17,989 bases of DNA, taken from contig JAQUEG010000002.1 in NCBI GenBank assembly GCA_028685275.1, positions 1 through 17,989 of the forward strand. Direction: 5' to 3'. The translations under genes were made by a program, and so were the position numbers. Origin of the DNA: Bacilli bacterium. GTDB lineage: Bacteria; Bacillota_I; Bacilli_A; RF39; UBA660. The stretch's first letter is position 1, and every line of letters begins with the position of its first letter. Shown one piece after another: positions 1 to 6,810 of this stretch. Below the pieces are notes generated by a model. The model was not told the DNA's origin and did no database searches. It saw only the letters and a program-made list of their open reading frames with translations.

Positions 1-184
1 CATATTTTTGATTAAATTTTTCAACACGACCTGCTTTTGAAGATCTTGTTTGCTTTCCAGTATAAAAAGGATGACATGCAGAACAAACTTCAACATTAAC
101 TTCTTCTTTTGTTGATTTAGTTTTAAAAGTAGCACCACATGAACACGTTACTACTGCATCTTTATAAATATCTTTTTTAGCCAT
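1..184 (-). CDS. rpmE: Ribosomal protein L31, zinc-binding type (3' end cut by window edge)
   Basis: Structural protein of the large ribosomal subunit. Reading the minus strand from ATG at 184-182 gives [20 protein letters not shown] and onwards, with the CxC pair followed by [12 protein letters not shown]. These four cysteines mark the zinc-containing (C+) form of L31 rather than the cysteine-free paralogue made in zinc starvation. Sixty-one residues are visible, ending ...KFNQKY; the family is usually 66-70 residues, so only a handful are missing beyond base 1. A strong ribosome binding site (AAAGGAG at about 192-198) sits 7 bases before the ATG, which fixes the start. The gene has its own promoter at 238-266 and does not seem to depend on the upstream GDSL gene. 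Identification is from motif and length and is secure. Confidence 0.96.
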   Translation of the reverse strand, partial: MAKKDIYKDAVVTCSCGATFKTKSTKEEVNVEVCSACHPFYTGKQTRSSKAGRVEKFNQKY

Positions 185-237
185 TTTTATGCTCCTTTCG
201 CCATGAAATTAATCATAGTAATTTAAAAGTCTTATAT

Positions 238-266
238 ATTATAACAACTACTTAGCTTTTTTACAA
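238..266 (-). promoter_or_regulatory. Vegetative promoter of rpmE
   Basis: On the minus strand, TTGTAA (261-266) and TATAAT (238-243) are separated by exactly 17 bases. This is a good SigA-type promoter pointing at rpmE, with a leader of about 45-50 bases before the ATG. It lies in the 87-base gap after the GDSL gene. Confidence 0.75.
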
Positions 267-271
267 GTTTT

Positions 272-1009
272 TTATAAAATTTTTTCTTCAATCAATTTTA
301 TTATTTGATCTGCTATAATTTCATATCCATGAATGGAAGGATGAACATCAATTGGATTTGGAAAATAATTAATATTATTTAAATTTTTAGCAATATCAAC
401 ATAGTATATATTATTATGCTTGGCAATATTTTTTATCTTTTTATTAGTATATTGAAATATCAAAACTAAATCCTTATTATCAGAATTATTAATTATCCAA
501 GGTGGAAAATAGTAATTTAATAAAATTATATCTTCTTTACAATATTTTTTTAATAAAATAATTAACTCCTCAAAATCCACTAATACTTCATCAATATACT
601 TTAATATACTTTCCTTATTTATTAATGTTACATTCAAATTATTAATTTTATATAAAATATCATTAATTCCAATTGATAATGTTACAATATCGGCATTAGT
701 TAAAGCATTTTTAATTGCTATTTCTCTATTATCTTTTATTATTTTTTTATTATCTTTAATATCGCGAATTAAATCAATTGTTCGATACCCACTAACTGCA
801 TACTCTTTAATATAAAATTCTAATAATTTTTTTTCTTTTAAATAATCATAAATATAATCACTATACCCATAACCAATTTGATTATATGGATTTTGTCCTA
901 AAGCTAGGGAATCACCAAGTGCTAAATAATATATCTTTTTATCTAAATTTATGATGTATATTATAATTGGTAAAATTATAATTAATACTAAAATTATAAC
1001 CTTTTTCAT
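272..1009 (-). CDS. Membrane-anchored SGNH/GDSL hydrolase (YpmR-like)
   Basis: A predicted extracytoplasmic esterase/lipase of the SGNH superfamily, 245 residues. Residues 4-22 form a hydrophobic stretch after MKK, probably a membrane anchor or uncleaved signal, since no lipobox or clear cleavage site is visible. The catalytic blocks are in order: GDSLALG (Ser34, block I), Gly74 in AVSGYRT (block II), GIND (Gly114, Asn116, block III) and DVHPSIHGYE (Asp221, His223, block V). Block V usually reads DxxH; here Asp and His are separated by one residue, which may be a family variant. The ATG at 1009 is preceded by AGGGGG. The gene follows murA with a terminator hairpin between them and no clear promoter of its own. 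In Bacillus subtilis the corresponding interval between murAB and rpmE holds rho and glpX. The substrate cannot be told from the sequence. Confidence 0.85.
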   Translation of the reverse strand: MKKVIILVLIIILPIIIYIINLDKKIYYLALGDSLALGQNPYNQIGYGYSDYIYDYLKEKKLLEFYIKEYAVSGYRTIDLIRDIKDNKKIIKDNREIAIKNALTNADIVTLSIGINDILYKINNLNVTLINKESILKYIDEVLVDFEELIILLKKYCKEDIILLNYYFPPWIINNSDNKDLVLIFQYTNKKIKNIAKHNNIYYVDIAKNLNNINYFPNPIDVHPSIHGYEIIADQIIKLIEEKIL

Positions 1010-1024
1010 ATATTCCCCCTATAT

Positions 1025-1048
1025 AAAAACAGAGTTTATTCTCTGTTT
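1025..1048 (-). terminator. Rho-independent terminator after murA
   Basis: On the minus strand an 8-bp stem AAACAGAG / CTCTGTTT encloses a 6-base loop and runs into TTTTT. It lies 8 bases after the murA stop and ends only a few bases before the ribosome binding site of the GDSL gene, so it may also work as an attenuator for that gene. Confidence 0.75.
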
Positions 1049-1056
1049 AATTATAT

Positions 1057-2304
1057 TTATTCAACTCTAATTTTAGCACCTAATTTAGTCAATTTATAAA
1101 CTATATTCTCATATCCTCTTAATACATGTTCAATATTTTCAATAACCGTTTCTCCCTCAGCAATTAAACCCGCTAAGATCAAGCATGCACCAGCTCTTAA
1201 ATCAGTTACCTCTACTTTTTTACCAACTAATTTAGAAGGCCCAGTAATGTATGCTTTAGAATTTTTTGCTTTTATATTTGCTCCCATATTATTTAAATAT
1301 TTGATATTTTTAAAACGATTTTCATAAATAGTTTCTTCAATTATACTTAAACCTTCACATTGTGTTAGCAAAGTACTAATTGGTTGCTGTAAATCAGTTG
1401 GAAATCCAGGATACCCTAACGTTTTTATTTGAACACTTTTTAACTTTTTAGTTTTAGTTATAACAAAATAATCATTTCCTTCTTTTATTTCAACACCCAT
1501 TTCCTTTAATTTAGAAACTAACGCTTCCAAATGCTCCGGAATAATACCTTCTATTTTTACTTTTTCCCCGATTAAAGCGGCGGCAATCATATAAGTTCCT
1601 GCTTCAATACGATCTGGTATAACTTCATGTATACAACTACTCAACCACGATACACCTTCAATTATTATTTTACTAGTACCAGCTCCTGTAATTTTTGCTC
1701 CCATATTATTTAAAAAAGTTGCAACATTAACAATTTCAGGCTCTTTTGCCGCATTCTCAATAATAGTTTGCCCTTTGGCTTTTACTGCTGCAAACATAAT
1801 ATTGATTGTTGCACCTACACTTGCAATATCTAAATAAATATTATTACCAATTAATTTATCTGCTACTATTTCATATTTATTACCTTTAATCTTTATTTTA
1901 GCACCTAATGCTTCAAATCCTTTTAAATGTAAATTAATTGGTCTAACCCCTATGTTACAACCACCAGGAAAATATATTTCTACTTTTTTATATTTACCTA
2001 ATAAAGCACCCATAAAATAATATGATGCTCTTAATTTTTTTGATATTTTTTCTGGTATTTCTCGATTTATAATATTTTTTGAATTAATAACCATGCTTTC
2101 TTTATCTATTTTTATTTGAGCACCCAAATATTCTAATATTTCCGTTAAAGCATCGCGATCAGTAATATTAGGAATGTTATATATTTTTACTTCTTCATCA
2201 CACAGAATAGCAGCTGGAATTAAAGCAACCGCACTATTTTTAGCACCACTTATTTTTATATTTCCAGAAAGAACATTGCCACCTTGGACTATTAATTTTT
2301 GCAT
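1057..2304 (-). CDS. murA: UDP-N-acetylglucosamine 1-carboxyvinyltransferase (MurA/MurZ)
   Basis: First committed step of peptidoglycan synthesis in the cytoplasm: transfers enolpyruvate from PEP to UDP-GlcNAc. From the chosen start the protein is 415 residues, normal for the family. ISGAKNS places Lys22 and Asn23 exactly where Escherichia coli MurA has them, and PGGCNIGVRP carries the active-site cysteine (Cys116) that fosfomycin alkylates, so the enzyme should be fosfomycin-sensitive. The C-terminal LRGYENIV motif is also typical. A second ATG four codons upstream (2316) is in frame, but the ribosome binding site GGAGGT overlaps it and sits correctly for the ATG at 2304. Neighbours fba and rpmE match the Bacillus locus of murAB (murZ), so this is probably that paralogue; whether a second murA exists cannot be seen here. 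Confidence 0.97.
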   Translation of the reverse strand: MQKLIVQGGNVLSGNIKISGAKNSAVALIPAAILCDEEVKIYNIPNITDRDALTEILEYLGAQIKIDKESMVINSKNIINREIPEKISKKLRASYYFMGALLGKYKKVEIYFPGGCNIGVRPINLHLKGFEALGAKIKIKGNKYEIVADKLIGNNIYLDIASVGATINIMFAAVKAKGQTIIENAAKEPEIVNVATFLNNMGAKITGAGTSKIIIEGVSWLSSCIHEVIPDRIEAGTYMIAAALIGEKVKIEGIIPEHLEALVSKLKEMGVEIKEGNDYFVITKTKKLKSVQIKTLGYPGFPTDLQQPISTLLTQCEGLSIIEETIYENRFKNIKYLNNMGANIKAKNSKAYITGPSKLVGKKVEVTDLRAGACLILAGLIAEGETVIENIEHVLRGYENIVYKLTKLGAKIRVE

Positions 2305-2308
2305 AACT

Positions 2309-2314
2309 ACCTCC
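2309..2314 (-). promoter_or_regulatory. Ribosome binding site that decides the murA start
   Basis: GGAGGT on the minus strand lies 4 bases before the ATG at 2304. It overlaps the competing upstream ATG at 2316, which has no ribosome binding site of its own. This favours the 415-residue product. Confidence 0.85.
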
Positions 2315-2369
2315 ATAGTAGATGTTTATAATATATATTATTAATTTTAATAATAAACGTTCTTGTTTT

Positions 2370-3221
2370 TTATACTTTATTCTTACTATTAAATAACACA
2401 ATCTTTTCGTATATTTTTTGTTTAATTGCTTTTTCACCAGCATTTATAATTTTACGCGGGTCATAAACATCTTTATTATTTCTTATAAACTTTTTTACTG
2501 CTTCAGCCCAAACAATCTGTAATTCAGTATTAATATTAATTTTAGCAATGCCATATTTGATTGATTTTTTTATTTGATGCGAAGGAATACCTGTTCCACC
2601 ATGTAAAACTAACGGAACTTTAACGCTGCTATTTATTTCCTTCATTCTTTCAAAATTTAAGTTTGGTTCCCCTTTATATAATCCATGAACACTACCAAGG
2701 GCAGGTGCTAAGGAATTAATGTTAGTAGCCTCTATTAATTCTACACAATCATCAACAGTAGCATATAATATATCTCCTTCTACATTATCTTCACTACCAC
2801 CAATATGTCCAATTTCAGCTTCAACCGCAACGTTATTTTGCTTAGCATAATTTGTTACTTCTTTAGTAATTTTTATATTTTCTGTAATTGAATAATTAGA
2901 AGCATCAATCATAACTGATGTAAAACCATTCTCAATAGCTTTTTTACAATTAACAACACTTTTCCCATGATCTAAGTGTAATATTACTGGAATAGTAATT
3001 TTTAAATCATTAATTAAACCATTTACTAAATTGTAAACAGTATTAAAACCACCCATATATTTAATGGCACCTTCACTTACTCCTAAAATTACAGGTGATT
3101 TTAATCTTTCGCATTCCTCTAAAATATACTTAGTCCATTCTAAATTATTAATATTAAATTGAGGAATAGCATAATGTTCTTTTTTAGCATTATTTAATAA
3201 TTCAATTCCATTTACCAACAC
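2370..3221 (-). CDS. fba: Class II (zinc) fructose-bisphosphate aldolase
   Basis: Glycolytic/gluconeogenic cleavage of fructose 1,6-bisphosphate to dihydroxyacetone phosphate and glyceraldehyde 3-phosphate. 283 residues, close to the usual 285 of Bacillus FbaA. The zinc and catalytic set is complete: HLDHGKS (catalytic Asp84, zinc His85), EAEIGHIGG (acidic residues 134/136), GSVHGLY (His179) and LHGGTGIP (His207 with the phosphate-binding glycines). The start is GTG at 3221, 4 bases after AAGGTGA; a TTG follows as the next codon but is placed less well. The gene has its own promoter (3240-3268), and murA follows after 65 bases, probably on the same transcript. A related sugar-bisphosphate aldolase (tagatose type) cannot be excluded on motifs alone, but the fba-murA neighbourhood favours FbaA. 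Confidence 0.94.
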   Translation of the reverse strand: MLVNGIELLNNAKKEHYAIPQFNINNLEWTKYILEECERLKSPVILGVSEGAIKYMGGFNTVYNLVNGLINDLKITIPVILHLDHGKSVVNCKKAIENGFTSVMIDASNYSITENIKITKEVTNYAKQNNVAVEAEIGHIGGSEDNVEGDILYATVDDCVELIEATNINSLAPALGSVHGLYKGEPNLNFERMKEINSSVKVPLVLHGGTGIPSHQIKKSIKYGIAKININTELQIVWAEAVKKFIRNNKDVYDPRKIINAGEKAIKQKIYEKIVLFNSKNKV

Positions 3222-3239
3222 TTTATCACCTTCAATATA

Positions 3240-3268
3240 ATCTTATTCCTTTTTATTATCATTGTCAA
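3240..3268 (-). promoter_or_regulatory. Promoter of fba-murA
   Basis: On the minus strand, a perfect TTGACA (3263-3268) is 17 bases from TAAGAT (3240-3245, 4 of 6 matches to TATAAT). The predicted start of transcription is only about 10 bases before the fba ribosome binding site, giving a short leader. Confidence 0.7.
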
Positions 3269-3291
3269 ACGTAATATTTTTATATTAACAC

Positions 3292-3825
3292 TTATTTACA
3301 AAAATTAATAAATGCTAAAACAATTAAAATTATTCCTCCTAGTAAAGGCCCCAAATTATTCATTTTTTTATTAATTTTATAGCCTAATTTTAAGCCGAAA
3401 AAAGTAAAACCAAAACTAGATAAAGCAAAAATACTGCTACATAATAAATGATTTGGGCTTATGAATTCAAGACCAATTCCAGCTAAAAAACTATCAATAC
3501 TAACCGTAAATCCAAATATAATCATACCAATTTTATTTAAAAATATTATTTTTTTATTACGATTAATAGCATTATTAATCATTTCTAATCCTAATAAAAA
3601 AAAGATTACAAAAATTAATATTTTTATATTTAAAATAAAAAAATAATTCATTAAATGCCCAAAAGCCATCCCTAAACCAGGCATAACAAAATGAAACATA
3701 CCAACAATTGACGATAGTGTAAAAATTTTTGTTGTCGTAAAATTTAATGTACCATAACAAAGGGAAAGAGAAAAAGTATCCATACTTAAACTAATACCAA
3801 TTAATATAATAGTTATTAATTCCAT
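3292..3825 (-). CDS. mntP: MntP/YtaF-family membrane protein, probable manganese efflux pump
   Basis: An integral membrane protein of 177 residues, about the length of MntP (184-188), with roughly six hydrophobic helices. It has the two-fold internal repeat of the family: SLSMDTFSLSLCYG in helix 1 (Asp16) and TVSIDSFLAGIG in helix 4 (Asp111). The paired aspartates in the membrane are the conserved metal-site residues of MntP, which exports Mn2+. CYG after the first motif also recalls the sporulation-associated relative YtaF, so the two are hard to separate on sequence. Position next to spoIIR favours MntP, because Bacillus subtilis ywlD (mntP) lies near spoIIR. The ATG at 3825 follows AGGGTG by 7 bases. 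No manganese riboswitch is visible in the 37-base gap upstream. Confidence 0.8.
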   Translation of the reverse strand: MELITIILIGISLSMDTFSLSLCYGTLNFTTTKIFTLSSIVGMFHFVMPGLGMAFGHLMNYFFILNIKILIFVIFFLLGLEMINNAINRNKKIIFLNKIGMIIFGFTVSIDSFLAGIGLEFISPNHLLCSSIFALSSFGFTFFGLKLGYKINKKMNNLGPLLGGIILIVLAFINFCK

Positions 3826-3862
3826 CTTAGCACCCTATATAATTATATTAAATGCATAGAAA

Positions 3863-4390
3863 TTAATGCTTAATTAAATAACGATTAATTAACTCTTGAA
3901 CAAAAAATTTATATTCAACTTCCGATGATTCCTCCGCTTCTAATAAACATAATGGTGGGAATAAAATACACCACCAATTATCTCCTTCACCTTTTCCTAA
4001 TTTAATTAACACTGATTCATAATATCCCTCATTATATTTTATTCCTTTGTATTCCTTTCCTGAATAATAATATTGCCCAAAATCAAAAGTATAATTTATA
4101 TTATATTTTTGATCGCTTAAATATTTTTTTAAATTATTATTTAAATATTGTAAATTAGCTGAAATTATATTGCGTGCTTCATTAATATTATTGGTATTAT
4201 TTAATATTGAATAAATATCCGATTGTACCTTTTCTTTAACTTTTAATTTCATTTGTTGATCATAAACAGAATTACTATTAGCAATTACACGTAAGCTTAT
4301 TCCCTCATTTATTATTAATTTTGAATTATCATTTATAAGTATAGTAACTATTAACATTAAAATTATTATTCCAACTAATATTTTTTTCAT
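3863..4390 (-). CDS. spoIIR: Stage II sporulation protein R
   Basis: Intercompartmental signalling protein of endospore formation. In Bacillus it is made in the forespore under SigF, secreted into the intermembrane space, and triggers SpoIIGA to process pro-SigE in the mother cell. The 175-residue product has an N-terminal signal or anchor (hydrophobic 4-19), the conserved LRVIANSNSVYDQ (33-45), and the diagnostic GEGDNWWCILFPPLC (134-148). It is shorter than the 224-residue Bacillus subtilis protein, mainly at the C terminus. The neighbours prmC and prfA match the Bacillus order prfA-prmC-spoIIR. The ribosome binding site AGAAAGGA is far from the ATG (12 bases) and lies inside a terminator-like hairpin. 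I could not identify a SigF promoter with confidence. Confidence 0.95.
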   Translation of the reverse strand: MKKILVGIIILMLIVTILINDNSKLIINEGISLRVIANSNSVYDQQMKLKVKEKVQSDIYSILNNTNNINEARNIISANLQYLNNNLKKYLSDQKYNINYTFDFGQYYYSGKEYKGIKYNEGYYESVLIKLGKGEGDNWWCILFPPLCLLEAEESSEVEYKFFVQELINRYLIKH

Positions 4391-4392
4391 AT

Positions 4393-4431
4393 AAAAAAAC
4401 CGTCCTTTCTATTACATAATGAACAGTTTTT
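4393..4431 (-). terminator. Hairpin terminator after prmC, overlapping the spoIIR ribosome binding site
   Basis: On the minus strand, bases 4431-4421 pair with 4405-4395 over 11 bp (two G-U pairs), with a 15-base loop, followed by an unbroken run of T. This fits an intrinsic terminator about 10 bases after prmC. The descending arm and loop contain the AAAGGA of spoIIR, and the T run ends 2-3 bases before its ATG, so it could equally act as a regulatory hairpin for spoIIR. Confidence 0.6.
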
Positions 4432-4441
4432 AATTTATTAA

Positions 4442-5281
4442 TCATTTTATATTAAAAAAAATAAATAGCATTCGCTCCCTGCCTTGTAAATCTTTTTTTA
4501 TTTTATAATTAAAAGTATTAAAATTTGTTTTCACAATTTTAAGTATTTGCTGACTTTGATTTTCTCCTATTTCTAATGCTATCATAGATCTAGATTTTAA
4601 AAACAATGCTGCGTGTCTTAATATTTTTTTATAATATTTTAAGCCATCTTTCCCTCCATATAATGCTCTTTTGGGTTCATTATTTAATACTACTTCTGCA
4701 ACCTCTTCTTGTTCTTTTATATATGGTGGATTACTAATTATTATATCAAATTTATTATTTTTACTTAAATTAGAATAAATATCACTTTGTTTTATTTTAA
4801 CTTTTGCCTTTAACTGATTAGCATTATATAGAGCAACATTTAAGGCTCTTTTTGATATATCAACTAAAGTAACATCAGCATCCGGTATTTCTTTTTTTAA
4901 AGTTATTCCAATATTACCTGAACCAGCACCAATATCTAAAATTTTTATTGGATAAGAAAAATACCTTTTGATATATTTTATTGTTTGTTCTACTAATTCC
5001 TCGGTTTCAAAACGTGGTATTAGTGTGCTTTTGGTGACCTTAAATTGATAGCCATAAAAATTAGTATTACCTATAATATATTGAATTGGAATGTTTTTTA
5101 TTAATTTTATTAAAGCATGATTATATTTTTTTATATCTTTTTTGTTTATATCAATATTATTTAATTTTTCAATGTTTGTTATTTTTAAATAATCATTTAT
5201 CAAAATATCAGATAAATTTTGATCAATCTTATTTTCTTTCAACTTTTTCTTGCTAATTTCTAATAATTTACGATATTTCAT
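4442..5281 (-). CDS. prmC: Peptide chain release factor N5-glutamine methyltransferase
   Basis: Methylates the glutamine of the GGQ loop in release factors RF1 and RF2 using S-adenosylmethionine, improving peptide release. 279 residues, normal length. The substrate-binding N-terminal domain includes IPIQYIIGNTNFYG (64-77) and the LIPRFETEELVE stretch. The Rossmann SAM site is DIGAGSG (116-122), and the catalytic NPPY is at 184-187, followed by the characteristic LYGGKDGLKYY. The ATG at 5281 is one base after the prfA stop with only a weak ribosome binding site (AGAG), so translation is probably coupled to prfA, whose product (RF1) is its substrate. A hairpin terminator follows the gene. Confidence 0.97.
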   Translation of the reverse strand: MKYRKLLEISKKKLKENKIDQNLSDILINDYLKITNIEKLNNIDINKKDIKKYNHALIKLIKNIPIQYIIGNTNFYGYQFKVTKSTLIPRFETEELVEQTIKYIKRYFSYPIKILDIGAGSGNIGITLKKEIPDADVTLVDISKRALNVALYNANQLKAKVKIKQSDIYSNLSKNNKFDIIISNPPYIKEQEEVAEVVLNNEPKRALYGGKDGLKYYKKILRHAALFLKSRSMIALEIGENQSQQILKIVKTNFNTFNYKIKKDLQGRERMLFIFFNIK

Positions 5282-5282
5282 T

Positions 5283-6338
5283 TTAAAAACTCTCTAATCT
5301 TCTTTTTATATCCTCTTTAATTAATGGTTCAATAATTTCATCTAATTTCCCGTCCATAATTCGATCTAAATTCATTGAAGTAAAATTAATTCGGTGATCT
5401 GTGATTCGATTTTGTGGATAATTATAAGTTCTTATTTTTTCAGAACGATCCCCTGTTCCAATTTTTAAACGACGATCTTTACTAAATTCTTGTTCTTTTT
5501 CTGTAATTGTTTCTTCATATATTTTGTTTTTTAATATTTGCATCGCTTGTTCTTTGTTTTTTATTTGACTTCTTTCATTTTGACAAGTTACTACAATTCC
5601 AGTTGGTAAATGGGTAATACGTACAGCACTATCAGTAGTATTAACTGATTGGCCCCCTGCGCCACTACTACGATAAACATCTATTTTTAAATCTTGTTCT
5701 TTAATGTCTATTTTAATGTCTTCTTGCTCAGGCACCACATAAACAGTGGCCGTAGAAGTATGAATTCGACCTTGCGATTCAGTCGCTGGCACTCTTTGTA
5801 CCCGGTGTGAACCACTTTCATATTTTAATTTAGAGTATACATTTTTACCTATAATTTTTGTTTCTATTTGTGAATAACCACCTGCTCCACAAGGAATACT
5901 ATTAATCACTTTGTATTCCCAATTATTAGCTATTGCATATTTTTGATACATTTCAAATAAATCCCCGGCAAAAATATTTGCCTCATCGCCACCAGCAGCC
6001 CCTCTAATTTCTAAAAACACATTTTTATCATCATCTTTATCTTTAGGTATTAATAACACTTTTAACTCTTGTTCTATTCTTTCTTTTTCCACAATTAATT
6101 TATTATATTCTTCATTAGCAATATTTTTTAATTCTTTATCTTCTAGCAATTCTTCCGTTCCTTTAATTTCTTTATTAATTATTTTATATGTATTATATTT
6201 GTTAATTATTTCTTCTAAATTATTTTTTTCTTTTGCTATTTCTTTAATTTTCTTTATATTATTTATATTTTCTGGTTTAGTAAGTTCAGTAACAAGATTT
6301 TTATATCGTTGTTCAATTTCATCTAATTTTTCTAACAT
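5283..6338 (-). CDS. prfA: Peptide chain release factor 1
   Basis: RF1 recognises UAA and UAG in the ribosomal A site and triggers hydrolysis of peptidyl-tRNA. 351 residues. Stop-codon recognition uses the tripeptide PAT (184-186 in RVPATESQG), which separates RF1 from RF2 (SPF). The catalytic GGQ (228-230 in [10 protein letters not shown]) carries the glutamine methylated by the adjacent prmC product. RGAAGGDEA (112-120) is also a class I release factor hallmark. The N-terminal 100 residues are a Lys/Glu-rich helical domain. The start is supported by AGGTGG 6 bases before the ATG at 6338. The gene lies 16 bases after rpoE and directly before prmC. Confidence 0.98.
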   Translation of the reverse strand: MLEKLDEIEQRYKNLVTELTKPENINNIKKIKEIAKEKNNLEEIINKYNTYKIINKEIKGTEELLEDKELKNIANEEYNKLIVEKERIEQELKVLLIPKDKDDDKNVFLEIRGAAGGDEANIFAGDLFEMYQKYAIANNWEYKVINSIPCGAGGYSQIETKIIGKNVYSKLKYESGSHRVQRVPATESQGRIHTSTATVYVVPEQEDIKIDIKEQDLKIDVYRSSGAGGQSVNTTDSAVRITHLPTGIVVTCQNERSQIKNKEQAMQILKNKIYEETITEKEQEFSKDRRLKIGTGDRSEKIRTYNYPQNRITDHRINFTSMNLDRIMDGKLDEIIEPLIKEDIKRRLESF

Positions 6339-6354
6339 ACATTACCACCTTTTT

Positions 6355-6807
6355 TTAAATTTCATCGTCTTCTTCTATTATTTCTAATCCCTCATATTCA
6401 TCATCTAAATTTTCCAAGTCATCGTCTATTTCATCATCGTCTATTTCATCATCGTCGTCATCTTCTTCTTCTATTTTCTCATATTCCTCACTCAAATCCT
6501 CTAATTCATCTAAATCATCGTCATCATCATCGTCAATTTTAAATGGTTTTAAATTAACCATATGATTGTTTTTAAAATCCCATGTTCCATTATCCAATAA
6601 AATAAAACGTTTATCAGTTGTCATTGATGCAAAAAAATCAGTTATTTTTTCTTCATATTGATTCATACTTAAGTCTAATAACAAACATATTTCTTTAAAT
6701 AAAGGGGCTGTTGCTTTAGGCTCATTATCTAATTTAATAATATGATAAGCAATGTCAGTAAAAGATAATAATTCCAATTCATCTTTAGGCATTTCTCTAA
6801 TGTTCAT
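6355..6807 (-). CDS. rpoE: DNA-directed RNA polymerase delta subunit
   Basis: A small Firmicutes-specific RNA polymerase subunit that helps polymerase release nucleic acid and recycle. 150 residues against about 173 in Bacillus subtilis. Residues 1-90 are the folded HARE-HTH domain (SFTDIAYHIIK, then FILLDNGTWDF); residues 91-150 are an almost purely acidic, presumably disordered tail of Asp and Glu, which is the family signature. The DNA encoding the tail is a run of GAT, GAC and GAA codons, giving imperfect triplet repeats at about 6360-6540. The ATG at 6807 is three bases from the argS stop and its ribosome binding site GAAAGGA lies inside the last argS codons, so argS and rpoE translation is coupled. 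Not to be confused with the E. coli sigma factor also called rpoE. Confidence 0.95.
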   Translation of the reverse strand: MNIREMPKDELELLSFTDIAYHIIKLDNEPKATAPLFKEICLLLDLSMNQYEEKITDFFASMTTDKRFILLDNGTWDFKNNHMVNLKPFKIDDDDDDDLDELEDLSEEYEKIEEEDDDDDEIDDDEIDDDLENLDDEYEGLEIIEEDDEI

Positions 6808-6810
6808 TTT

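Noticed and set aside
2240..2443. Open frame of 67 codons on the minus strand across the fba-murA junction
   Set aside because: It overlaps the end of fba and the start of murA in another frame, has no ribosome binding site and resembles no protein.
3285..3300. Terminator after mntP from an AT-only inverted repeat
   Set aside because: The stem is about 6 A-T pairs with no following T run; too weak to call.
6360..6540. Short regularly repeated units resembling a CRISPR or microsatellite
   Set aside because: The repeats are 3-base codon repeats of the rpoE acidic tail, with no spacers.
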